Origin: Amphiprion ocellaris | Lineage: Eukaryota > Chordata > Actinopteri > Pomacentridae | Length of the DNA stretch: 64,000 nucleotides | Direction: 5' to 3' | Assembly: GCF_022539595.1 (NCBI RefSeq) | Contig: NC_072782.1 | Coordinates: 1,542,045-1,606,044, forward strand | In this document: positions 26,105-38,700 of the stretch, piece after piece | How positions within the stretch are numbered: the first letter of the stretch is position 1 | Layout of the letters: the number at the start of each line of letters is the position of its first letter | Position numbers and translations under genes: made by a program | Notes under the pieces: model-generated | What the model was told of the DNA's origin: nothing | Database searches by the model: none | What the model saw: only the letters and a program-made list of their open reading frames with translations

Positions 26105-29100
26105 GAATTAAAACAGCTTTATTAGTGTACACTGTAAGAAGTTGTATATGCAGGATAGCTGGAAAGCCTATGAAGGTCATCAGTGTTTGAAGAAGACAGA
26201 AACCCTAACAGATGGTTGTCTAATGGAATACACTCTGTTAAAGGAACAGCATGTATGGTAAAACAAAAAGTACGACTATAGAACATCACTAGTGACATGT
26301 AGAAGCTTCGCTTTCTCCAAAAAGCCACCAGAAAGAGGCTCATCTGGTGAGATGCAACTGTCATCACGATAACAGAAAGAAAAACACAACCTGTGATCTG
26401 CAGAGAGGAATGTGGACCTTCAGAAAGTGTTGAAACCTCCTCTGGTTTCCTTCAGAAGGTGAGGAGATCTGGTGGGTTTCAGGGTGAAATGTCAGGTAGC
26501 AACAGGGAGAAAGGAAGAAATAAAAAGTAGACCAAAGGCTTTTGCTGGATCCTGGCAAAATGCACGAGACGGCGTGTGAAGCCATCAGAAAAGACACGAC
26601 GTATGTTTCATACCGGGGACTGTTTCATGTCGCTGCATAGAACAAACTTAAAGGAAACACTACAGTTCTGTTTCAGTGAAAACAACGATCCAGTTTACAT
26701 TTTCCCTACTAAATGAAAAAAAAGACAGCAAAAACACAAGACAGGTGAACAGAAACATATCTAGAGACAAACATCACCACATGTGGCTGCTTTCAGTCTG
26801 CTTACAGGTGAATGAAGGAAAAAAAAGCACAGTTCATGATGTCCCTGGGTCGAACAACATAAACACCGGCTCTCCTGCAGGACCAGCGTTCATCCATCAA
26901 TCTGAGCTCTCAAACGCTAATGTTGAGTCTCTGCAGGACGCTGACTTTATGGTTGATTAAACAGCATTTCTGGACTCTGTGTCTCAGCCCTTATGTGATA
27001 AACTTCATTAACCGTTCATTTTGGTGTTCTACAGCTAATTGGTAAAGTCAGGGGTGAATGATGAAGTAGAAAACGTGTTTATGTTCATGTGCACGCCGAG
27101 GACCGCTGTCGGTTTGGACAAAGGGAAACTGGAATGTGACACCGAGGCAAATCCCAACCTCGTCCCATTAACGTCTATTTACATGTCCCGCTTAAAATCT
27201 CAGTTTTCTCGGGAACGTCGTGCATGAAACGCTGGCTTGCACGTGAGGAATACAGTACAGAGGGACATCATATGATAACCGAATGTAAACAAAAAATTTA
27301 CCTTGTACAAGTGTTCTGAAACTGGAATGTCCTGGGTTGTTAAAGTAAGACGGAATTCAACAAATTCACCTTCCAATGACAGATATCTGAATTAATACCG
27401 ACTGCTGCTATGCTGAGCATAATACTGTATCACCCTGCTGCTGGAATACAAACTAATACGCAAAAAGTCAGTCATTTAAACACTTTCATGTTCTTACGTC
27501 TGCGGTGTGCACCTGTGAAATATTCACCTTCATGTAGAGCATCGAACCAACACTCAAAACAACATTTTAAATACTACAGTCAAGCCAATAGATCCAATAC
27601 CTTCAATCAATCTTTGGTCAAACCCCCCAGAGATGAAAAAATGGTACCAATAAGGCAAGAAACTACCTTTATTTCTATAACAGCTGATAAGATCCCCTCG
27701 CCAAATTCTGTTTTGAAGGAATAAGGAGAACTTTTCATTCACTGAGCTCACAATCATGAAAAAAACCTGCTTTCAGTGGTAAAACTTGTGTGAAAATGTT
27801 CTATCCTATGCTACATACGTCACAAATCATCATCAAGCTGTAATCATTTCAAACAGAAGGTATATTCTAAAAAAAAAAAACAACAATCCTAACAAAAAGG
27901 AAGAAAGCTTTGAAGGTTTTAAATATATTTATATATAAAAAATACATGAAAATACAAAAATGTAGCTAAAAGAATGTGTAAAGAAAAATAACTGTGTAGT
28001 ATTAACTAGCTTGTTTTAATATTTAAAGCTTAGATACTTTCATCTAAAATACCAATGGAGGTACCAGCTGGCTTTTAAATCATTAAATCAATCGAATGCT
28101 TCAGACACTCGTTAATAAGCCAATTTAAAGACCAAAATCTTTACAGGGAGTATTCTAAAATAGGGGCATTTCTTCTGTAATCATCTCAAATTCTACTGGG
28201 CTCTTCAACACTTTCTGTCTGTACAATCCACAGCATATCTTTCAGTATTTTACATCAAAGGCAACTTTCTTAAGGGTGCATAATTTGGGGCAGTGCAAGT
28301 AAAGTATAGAAGTCATTTTATAAATTAAAGTCCCACATCGGGAGACTTTTCCTATCAATAAAACATCAGTAATTGGAGAAAAAACTGTGCATCAGTCCAA
28401 GTATCTGGAGAGGCCTGTGCATTTTCTACACTAAGTGATTGGAGTTTATCTCTTTATCTGTTAGACAGAATTAGGCAACATCGCATTTAGTCTTCATCCT
28501 GTATATCCTCAAGTCCTTCACAGAGCTCCTCCTCATAAACAAGCATATGTAATTATAAAAATATAACGAGGAGAATGCAGGAAAGAGAGAGCAAGAGCAT
28601 GCAGAGTGGAAGCAGAGTGAGTGGGCTTCAGACTGGACTGTTTCTAACTTCGTCTGAGCGTTTTACCATCCAAAAAAAACAGCTTTAATAAGGTTCCAGT
28701 GGGGTGACAGGTTGGATGCTCTTGCTCTGAGAATTCCTCAACTTACTTATTCAAATTGTCTGTGCTAGGTAGTCACTGATCACACATTAAGAGGAAAACT
28801 CCTCACAGAAGTATAAAATATACAGTTCTTAGTTGCAGCTATGCTTGAACAGGACCAACTGGCATTTAGGACGCAGAAAAAATTATTTGCCAAAACAAAG
28901 TTAGTTGGTGTGTGGATTGGAAAGAGTGCGTGTGTTTACAGTACAGTCTTACAGTACCGCTGTAAGAGTTAGAGACCGTTTAAGTCCATCATAACAGAGA
29001 ACTGACAAGTAGAGAAGGAGAACATCTCAAATAAAAAATAATTTTAAAAAAAACAATGGATGTTTGGTCACCAAAACCAAGAAAGAAAAAAAATTAATCA

Positions 29101-29589
29101 TGTCCAGGCATGAAGTTGACTTTGGTTGAGCATGAGCCTGGAGTGGCAGTACTACTGTTGGTCAGCCTGGTGGAAATGTAAATACTGACACTGAACCAGA
29201 GTTGTGCTGTGGTAGGTAGGTAGTGAGGAGGCAGGATGAACGAGTGGGTGGACAGACCGTCCTGTAAAGAGAAGGTCACATGCTCGATCCCCAGAACTGC
29301 TGCTGCTGCTGGGTCTCTGGGAGGACAGTAAAGCTCCGTCCTGCTTTGGGTTTCTCTTGTTGTTTGCTTGACGTTGATCCAACAGAGCCAAAGGGTCCAC
29401 TGCCACATCACCGTTAACATTCCACTGATGTCCACTACAGATGTCATGCTCTCGTCCTCCAGGTCCACGGTGGAATAGGTCTTCCTATGTTGTTGTTTGT
29501 ACATCATTTAAGACTGCATGGTGGTCTCCTTTACTGTTCAAACACTCAAATGTCAGTTGGACTCTAAACGGGCTCCACCAGGACCCTGT
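26105..29589 (-). other. smad2: Probable smad2 3'UTR
   Basis: The 3.5 kb after the smad2 stop codon contains no other gene and mostly unique sequence. The first well-placed distal poly(A) signal is AATAAA (minus strand) at 26,118-26,123, just before the degraded hAT copy 3. Another AATAAA occurs near 27,667 and could give a shorter form. Long 3'UTRs are known for vertebrate SMAD2. The end is inferred, with no transcript evidence. Confidence 0.5.
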
Positions 29590-29713
29590 TTAGGACATAC
29601 TGGAGCAGCGCACTGAGGGGGAACCCATCTGGGTCAACACCTTGTCCAACCACTGGAGGGGGCCGTTGAGATGCAGCTCGATCCAGCAGGGGGTGCTGGT
29701 GACGGTCTGACGT
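29590..29713 (-). CDS. smad2: smad2 last coding exon (MH2 end, SSMS tail)
   Basis: 124 bp. Acceptor is CCTTCCAG|ACGTC, stop TAA. Encodes RQTVTSTPCWIELHLNGPLQ through the end SVRCSSMS. The last two serines are the receptor phosphorylation sites known for SMAD2. Confidence 0.97.
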
Positions 29714-32700
29714 CTGGAAGGAGAAAGAATAAAGATAAGAAGAGCTGGAAGTACTAAACCATGTGATATGATTAGAAAGTGAGTCACAACCCTATTAGCA
29801 GGGGTGTCCAACATGCGGCCTGCGGGCCAAAAGTGGTCCTCCAGAGGGTCCAATCTGGCCCTCAAAGTGGAAAAATTCCAGAGAAGACATTAACTGCAGA
29901 TTATAAATTATTAAAACTATAAATTTTAAATGTCTACACCTTGACCAGTTGTTTTGATCATAAACTAAAATACTAGATTGCTCATTGTTCTTTTGTCATT
30001 TTGTGTCTCATTTTTGTAATATTTTGTCATGTTGTTGTTTTTTTGTCTGACTTGTCATTTGTCTTAAGTTTTTGTCGTTTTGTGTTTCCTTTTTGTCTCA
30101 CTTGTGTTGTTTGCCTTATATTTGTCATCTTGTGTTTTGCTTTATTTATTGTTTTGTGGGTTTTTTTGTCTCGCTTGTGTAGTTTGTCTACTTTTTTGTT
30201 GTTTTGTTTCTTGCTTTTGTCATTTTTTTGTCGTTTGTGTCAACTGTATAATTTCTTTGTCTCATTTTTGTCGTTTGTCCATTTTTTGTCGCTTTGTAAC
30301 TTTTTTTGTCAAATTTTTAGTCTCTTTTTTTTGTTCTGTTTCATGTCTCATTTTTTGTCATTTTTTCTCACTTTTGTCATTTTTCGTCTCGTCATTTTGT
30401 GTTTTGCATAATTCATTGTTTTGTGCACCGTTTGTCGTTTTGTATTTTTTTTTGTCTTGCTTATGTAGTCCATTTTTTTGTCACGTTGTAGCTTCTTTGT
30501 CTAATTTTTTGTCTAGTTTTTGTTTTGTTTCGTGTCGTGTCTCTCATACTTTGTCTTTTTTAAATTATTTTTATCATTTTGTGTCTTGTTTTTGTAATAT
30601 TTTGTCTTGCTTTTGGTGGGCTATTTTTTGTCTTTCATGTCTGTCGTTTTGATCATAACGTAAAATACTATACCAGGGTTTCTGCAGAAATCAGTCAGTC
30701 AAATTTAATGCTATTTAATGCCATTTTAATGCTAGACTGTAAAAATTTTAATGCCACGACCGTGAACTCAACAAATTACACAGGTTTGTTTTTTTGTAAA
30801 AGATGATTTTTATATGAAAACTGTCCCTACATTTCACTATATCTGAATCCAGAAACTACCCCTGACCACCCACGGACTGCAGTCATTCTCTGAAATCCAT
30901 GTTTTCTAGGCATTTTTGCTGGAATTTGCCTTCCTCTATTTCCCAGCTCTCCTCCACCTGGTCCAGCCTGCCGGACACTTTAAGAACATGCAGTTGTTGG
31001 CAACTGTACCTGACCAGCCGGAACAATTATTGCAATGCTTCAGCATGTTTACGCAGATGCACATATCTGACGAATCGCAGTCTATAATGATATATTACTA
31101 TATTATTATTGTCAAATATTTTCTTGAAAACTGCAGAAAGAATTTTTAATGCCATTGAGAATCAAATTTAACAATTTTAAATGCCATTTAAGGTCTTAAT
31201 TTTCACAAAATAAACTTAATGACTATTAATTCTTTTTAATGCCCTGCAGAAACCCTGTATATTGTTCATTTCCAGTTAGCTGTGATTAAAATGTGGAGTT
31301 GTGGTTATTTATAGGTTATTATGCTGTGATTTTACTGGTCCAGTCCACTGGAGATCAGACTGGGCTGAATGTGGAACCTGGACTAAGATGAGTTTGACAC
31401 CGCTTTTAGAATTTCTACATAATGACAGACTCTCTCTCTCTTATACTATATCAGCATTAATTAATCAGCAGAAATCCTGGTTAAATGTATTAGCAGTGCA
31501 GTTTTTTTAAGAGACTACGAACAAATAAATAAAAAGTGAATGGATGCTTGCATTGCCCAGGTTTGACCAGCAGCGGATCAAACGTGCGGTGCAGCCAGGC
31601 TCAGACAGCAGCGATACTGACTGTTAACCAGGATACACAGCGGCTTAACCCTGGCCAGTGAGGACAAGCCAAAAACACCCCCACAAACACCACAGTCTGG
31701 CCTCTGGGAGGGCACAACACAAAGCAGAGCCAGGAGCAGAACAGATGTTTGCTGGATGGATGGTTGGATGGCCTCAGAGGCAGAGAGACACAAATAAACG
31801 CTCTGTAATCTGACATTTTACAACAAAAGGCTGAATTTAAAAACAGAGGATACACATGCAGTGCAGACCAGGACACAAGCTTAAACAAACCTATTACCAT
31901 TCTACTGAATACCATTTGTTGTCAGAAACATCTGGATTAATTAACAATTAACAGCACTTGAACCTGCTGGGACTATGAGGGTTGATTTATATTTGGATCT
32001 TGAGTCATGCATCACTTTTGTAGAAAACTAACACAGATTACTGAAAAGAGAACTTTGTAAGTTTAAAGGATTTTACCATTTTCACAGTGATTCTGCTGTT
32101 ATTATAGAAAGTGTCACTTCTACCTAAAGACATATCAGCCTCTGAACCAAGGATCAAACACTGAACTCTGTCACAAACACAACATTAAACATGACTTCCT
32201 ACCTCCTCCGGATTCTCATATTTAAACAATATCACATTTCCTCCCTCTGTGTGACAATCAGCTTTAAATCTGGCCAATCAGAAAAACTATAAACCTTTCT
32301 GATTTCCAACATGGGTGAACAGCACCTCTCAAACATAGCTGTGAAAATTTCAAGAAGTGTCTCTCGATCCTGCGAGGGGCAGCCGTAAGAATATTTACTC
32401 TTTGACTTCAACACCAAACCACAAAAAAGGACAGACATAAAATCAGAGGTCACATCAGCGTTTACAACAGAAACATTTTGGAACAAAGTCAACCAATCTT
32501 TGCTGAACTCCAACAATATGAAGGCAGAGTAAATGAAATAGTGTTGGCCGACTGCAAACCATCAGGCAGCACCGGTTTAACTCTGCAAACAGCAGGCAGC
32601 AGGATCAGATTGGCTGTTTCGTACCGTGTAATTTTAGATAACCCTGTTTGCCAGATGAGAAGCAATGACAATGAAGCTGACCCCTTCATATCCATTCTGC

Positions 32701-35700
32701 AACAAACAAAACCAGAAACAACCAACAAGCAGATGATATGTCACCAAGCTTCCAGCATGAGCCTGATTCACAAGGACATACAAGTGAACTTCACACCTCC
32801 CCGTTTGTTATGGATGATAGCAAACGTGAACGATGTGCTGAGGAGCGGAACACACCTGTACTCTGCTCCCCAGCCCTTGACGAAGCTCATTCTGATGGTG
32901 CACATCCTGGTTAGCTGGTACACCGCCTCAAATCCCTGATTGACCGACTGGGCCAGCAGAGCCGCAAACTCCTGGTTGTTGAAAATCTTCAGATTACAAC
33001 CTTAAAAAGAGAAAAAGACAGGTGTGAGGTTTATCTCCACTAAATAAAGCATGTCCTCCATCCAACAACAATGCAAGCAAGTCCAACATGTCAAAGCTTT
33101 TACAAAATAAAACCAAAGTTAACTCTGAACTACTTCAGCACTAAGTGTGTTTCCTAAAGCCAGTGACTTTCCTTTTCTATTTCTGTGAGCATCATTTAAA
33201 AGCACCCAGTCGAGGCATTGTGAGGTGTGGGTGTATCGTATGTTGGTGATTATTCTCCACAAGCCTGACAAGTGCGACCCCTGAACGTCTACGAGATCCT
33301 CGTGTTGCGTTTCCATGCCTCGGTAATGATACTGTTCACACTGCTCGTTTGGCCGGGAATGAAATGTTCAAAGTTAGGTACAGATGAGTCAGTGTGTGGG
33401 TGAGTGTCTGAGAAAAACTGTCACACTGTGGAGGCTCTTAGTGCCTTTCCTCAAGCTTCATTTCATCAATATCAGGTGAAAAAAGTCGTGTTTCACACAT
33501 CAGTCAGGACTATTTTCATTGTAAAGGTTTGTACTGACAGGGTGCTGATTATTGCTCATAACGCCTAAAAGTTTCAGTCAGAGCTCAGTCCACGGTTGAA
33601 AAATATCTAAACTCTGCAATATATCTTGTTAGTGAACCAGACAGGAGAGCTACATATGTGTATAAACCTGGTGGGATTTTGCAGACTGTAGCGGGGTGCC
33701 AGCCGTATCGCTGGTTGCAGTTGGGACTCTGGACAAAAATGGCACTGTCGCTGAGGCACTCGGCGAACACCTCCCCTCCGATGTAATACAACCTCACACC
33801 ACGACCTGCAGAACGGAAGACAGGGGAAAAAAACACAAAGGGGAAAAACACAACAAATGAAGAGGAAATACAGGTAAAATATACAAATTACAAATAAAAG
33901 AGTGTACATGATGTAGAAAATCATTTTATTTTCTAATTGTCATGAGTTATCCAACAGCATTTCTGTACTAACTGATTCTAAATAGCTCGTATATCAGGGG
34001 TGTCCAACATGCGGCCCGCAGGCCAAAAGCGGTCCTCCAGAGGGTCCAATCCGGCCCTCAAAGTGTAGAAATTCCAGAGAAGACATTAACTGCAGATTGC
34101 ACTTGCAAAATTTTGTCATGTTTTTGTTGTTTTTTGTCAGATTTTTGCCATTTGTCTCATGTTTTTGTCATTTCGTGTTTCCTTTTTGGCTTGCTTGTGT
34201 TGTTTGTATTTTTTTTGTCATATTGTTTCACACTTTGTCAGTTTTTTGTCTCATTTGTGTAATTTTTTGTCGCTTGTCCTTTTTTTGTTGCTCTGTAGCT
34301 TGTTTGTCTATTTTTGGTCTCTTTCTTTGTCATTTTGTTCCTCACGTGTCATTTTGTGTCTTGTTTTAGTCATTTTTGTAATATTTTGTCTTGTTTGTGT
34401 TGCTTTTTGTCTTTATCTGTCTGACTTGTCGTTTTGATCATAAAGTAAAATCCTCTATGGTTCAGTTCCAGATGACTAAATGTTGTGTTCCTTTGTAGAT
34501 ACTCTGATCTGGAAGTTGTAATGTGGAAATGATAAACTGAGGCTGAATGTTGTTGAATTGAATTTATTTTTCTGAAGAAATTTCAGGTCGTTCGTAACGT
34601 TTTGTAAAAAGATAATTCCTTGAATGTGAACATTTTGGCACTAAAACAAAGGAAACATTTGGAGTTGTGGTTATTTATAGGTTATTATGCTGTGATTTTA
34701 CTGGTCCGGATCACCTGCGATCAAATTGGGCTGAATGTGGAACTGTGAACTAGAATAAGTTTGACACCTCTGTCTTATAGAGACAATGCCTGTTTCTCTT
34801 ATGAACTTTACATCTCAGAGCAGCTTTACAAGTTTCCCCTCTGTAACAAATCTGAAAAAAACACAGTCCTGCAGAGAAGAAGAGCTGCAACACCTGCACT
34901 GTGAAACTTCTTTGAACCCTCTGTACGCCTAACAACCGATAACCCACTGCACTTTTATGTGTGTGTAGAGGTGTGTGTGCCTTCACCTATATGTCTCCTC
35001 GTCATTTCAACAGTTGCGTTTCTGTTAACGTTGCTGAGGAGCCCTAAACAGAAGCGTTCAGAGTTGGAGGGGTCGGTGAAGCCATCGACGGTCAGAGAGG
35101 GCTGCGAGGCGTGGAAGGTCTCTCCAACCCGCTGGTTCAGCTCATAGTAAGCTATAGAGCACCAGAAAGCTGGTTCACTGTAGGTGACCGGCTGGAGATC
35201 TGAGGAGACATCAAGGAGGAAATATTTTACACATTTGTGAGTCGATATTTCTATTCCCCAGTTTCCAGACAGCATTTTAAAATCTGACATTATCCACTGT
35301 TAGAACTATCTTGAGTCTAAAATAAATCAAACTATCTATATTTGGCTGCTTAACTTTTAAAAGGTATATACTAAGTCGCAATAAAACTGAAGACATCTGA
35401 TAAAGAAAAGCCAATAAAGTAGTTTTACCGAGGCCATGGCTGACAGGTGACAAGGTGCTTGGTGACATTTCTGCTGGTGAACCTGGTGGAAAAACACAAA
35501 TACAATCTTGTATAGAGATGATCAGATTGTGTGAACTGTGCTGCTTAATGTTACTGATTTACCGTTTATAGTTAGTATGTTCACTGCTGCAAACATGTCA
35601 GTACAAAAACACAATGAGGGGATGACTGTGCCATCAAAAGCGGGATCTGAACTATTGAGGCAGAAATCAGATCCATCTGAAGTGTTGATTTTAGACTTGA

Positions 35701-38700
35701 GCCATTGTTCTATATAAGCGGTTTTATTCCAGAAGAAGTAATGGATAAAAAAAGGTATATCTATTACATGTCCTACTACAAAGAAAATTATACCCATGTC
35801 TTAGCTCCACCCACTACCTCCCACCCTCCACCAATGGAGAGAGAGATTACAGAAAGTGGATTTAATGGAAAAAATAACAGCAACACTCCATCTGAAGTTA
35901 GGTTTCTTTATGAATGTACGGGCTCCTGTTATTGCTTACTTTAAGTTGATTTTACATATTTGACAGGCGAGGGGAGATGCTCTTGTGATTTTCAATAACC
36001 CTTCCTAACTGTGATCTTCTGATCCTTGTAGTATTTTGTTTTCCAGCACCTACACCAGCACAACACTCATCTAATCTACCTGATTCCATACTTTGATTCA
36101 TCTGCTGGTCGCTGGTTTCTCCATCTTCACTCATGTAGCCAGGTGGAGGAGTGTCTAAAACAACAAACATGAAAGCAAAACACATTTTAATCAAGTCACT
36201 GCTACGTTTAACGAGAGAACTCAGGTAGTAGCGCATTCTGGTAAATCAACTCAATAATTCTGCATGTGTAACAGGATCCATTGTAGTAAACTCATCACCA
36301 TGGAGAGGTCGGTTCTTACTTTTACAGCTTATCATTTAAAAAAACAAGCTGGTTTGTTTAACAGCTACTGTAAGAAGTGAGTGAAAATGTTTAATAAGAA
36401 AAACAAAAGCTTCCTGCCCTGGATACTGACCTGGTATATAGTTGTTAGGAGGGTCTATTCCTGCAGGGAAGTTGGTGTTTTCAGGGATGGAGTTTGTGAA
36501 GTCGTCTAGAGGTGGAAGCTCTGTCAGAATCTCTGTATGGCGTGGGACCAACACTGGAGGCAGCACTGGAGAGGAAAGGGGTGTCATTGATAAAAGCAAA
36601 TGTGATGTTTTATACAAATCAAATTGTGAAACAATTATATTTTGTATGTAAGCACACTCTTGTGCCAACATTCTGCTTCTAATCCACACATAAAACCAAA
36701 CTTATACTGGTCTCCTCTGCACAAACAGACTGAAGATCTAAAATGCCAAACATTTCTATTTGCTATGATCACAGACTTGTTAGAGGACACCTTGAAGGCC
36801 ACAACCAGCACTACTCAGATCAAACACTATTTCACAAACAGACACACAGTCCTTAAGGGTCATTACCAGGTGTCTCCACTCTCTGGTAATGGTAGGGGTT
36901 GACACACACTTCGTCCTTCTTGAGGTTGAAAGCAAACTGGCAGGTGTCGATTGCTCTCAGCTCGTGGTGGCTGTGAAGGTCAGGCCATCTCCACAAGCGG
37001 CAGTAGATGACATGAGGCAGGCCCTTACGATGAGACACCTGAAGACGCCCGTCCAGCGACCTGAGAGAGTTGGGAAAGAGGACAGCTAATGGCTCAATTA
37101 TGTGCCCAGGGCTTGACAGTAGAGGAGAGACTGTGAGCAGTCCCTAAAGGTTTCTGAGCTTTTGGTGAGTTTCTTGTTTGATAATGGGAGTTAAAGCGAT
37201 ACCCAATTAGAAAAGAGGAAAAAACGCTGCATGGCTAACCCACACTGGACAGGAATCATCATTTCATTGCATTAACAGAACAGTATATTATACGTTTCTG
37301 TTCATTTGTAAATCAAGCATGGAACTAACTACTCTTGTATGAAAAAGAATCTTTATGATTACCTCTATTGGATATTACTACCACTAAATGTGATAACACA
37401 ATCAGTGAGCAGACTGTTCTTCCTCCTACTACTAAACCCAAAAAAATACAGCTCCATTATTTCCTTATTGCCTGTATTAGATAAAGTATAATTCCAGTAA
37501 TGGCAGTGAGTAGTGACTACATTTCAGACACTAAGTCTTCTGACTGTCCTAATAAACAGAAATGGAATCACGAACCACTGTGCACTGATGCCATTGATTG
37601 CATGTATGTGACCGTTACAGCAACACGTGGGCGTTAGTTTCTACTGTAGAACAGGGGTGTCAAACATACGGCTCTCGGGCCAAAACCGGCCCTCCAAAGG
37701 GTGCAATCTGGCCATGGGACGACTTTATAAAATGTAAAGGTTACGGAGAACATATTAACTGCAAATTATAAATTTGTAAAACTACAAATTTACAATGTTT
37801 CTTGACCATGACAAGTTGTTTTGATCATAAAGTAAAATACTAGATTGTTCATTGTTCTTTTATCATTTTGTGTCTCATTTTTGTAATATTTTGTTGTTTT
37901 TGGTTTTTTTTGTCTTTTTCTTTGTCTGACTTTTGTTGTTTGCCTCATTTTTGTTGTGTTGCGTTTCCTTTTTGTCTCGCTTTGGTTTTTTTTGTCGTAT
38001 TTTTGTCATTTTGTATTTTGCTTTTTTTCATTGTTTTGTGTAACATTTTGTGTTTTTTTGTCTTGCTTGCGTTGTCTATTTTTTGTCATTTTGTTTCTCG
38101 CTTTGTTGTTTTGTGTTTTCTTTTTTTCTCACTTGTGATTTGACATTTTGTGGTTTTAGTCAGTTTTGTGTGTCATTTTTGTCATTTTGTATATTTTTGT
38201 CTCGCTTGCGTTATTTTTTTATAAGTTTTTTGTTGCTTTTGTCATTTCTTTGTCTCATTTGTGTCTTCTGTCCATTTTTTGTTGCTTTGTAACTTTTTTA
38301 TCTAATTTTTATTTTATGTCGTTTGTCTCATTTGTTGTCATTTTGTGTATAATTTTTGTCATTTTCTATCTAATTTTTCTGATATTTTCACTTGTTTTTT
38401 TTGTCTATTTTTGTCTCACTTTTGTCATTTTGATCATAAAGCAAAATCCTCTCTGGTTCAGTTCCAGATGTGACTAAATGTTGTGTTCCTTTGTAGACAA
38501 TCTGTGATCTGGAAGTTGTAATGTGGAAATGATAAACTGAGGCTGAATGTTGTTGAAACTATTTTTCATAAGAAATTTCACGTTGTTCATAATGTTTTGT
38601 AAAAAGACTTCATTAAATGTGAATTTTTTTGCACCAAAACAAAGGGAAGAATTAGGAGTTGTGGTTATTTATAGGTTATTATGCTCCGATTTTACTGGTT

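Noticed and set aside
29094..29507. Possible extra gene of 137 residues just after the smad2 stop
   Set aside because: It lies in the probable smad2 3'UTR, has no recognisable domain and its overlapping frame is equally long.
30001..30652. Phe/Cys/Leu-rich frames of up to 190 residues that look like membrane proteins (also at 7.7, 20.6, 34.1, 37.9, 51.8 kb and reversed at 25.7, 40.7, 45.2 kb)
   Set aside because: They are translations of the TTTTGTC array inside the hAT-like copies. They recur in every copy and in several frames.
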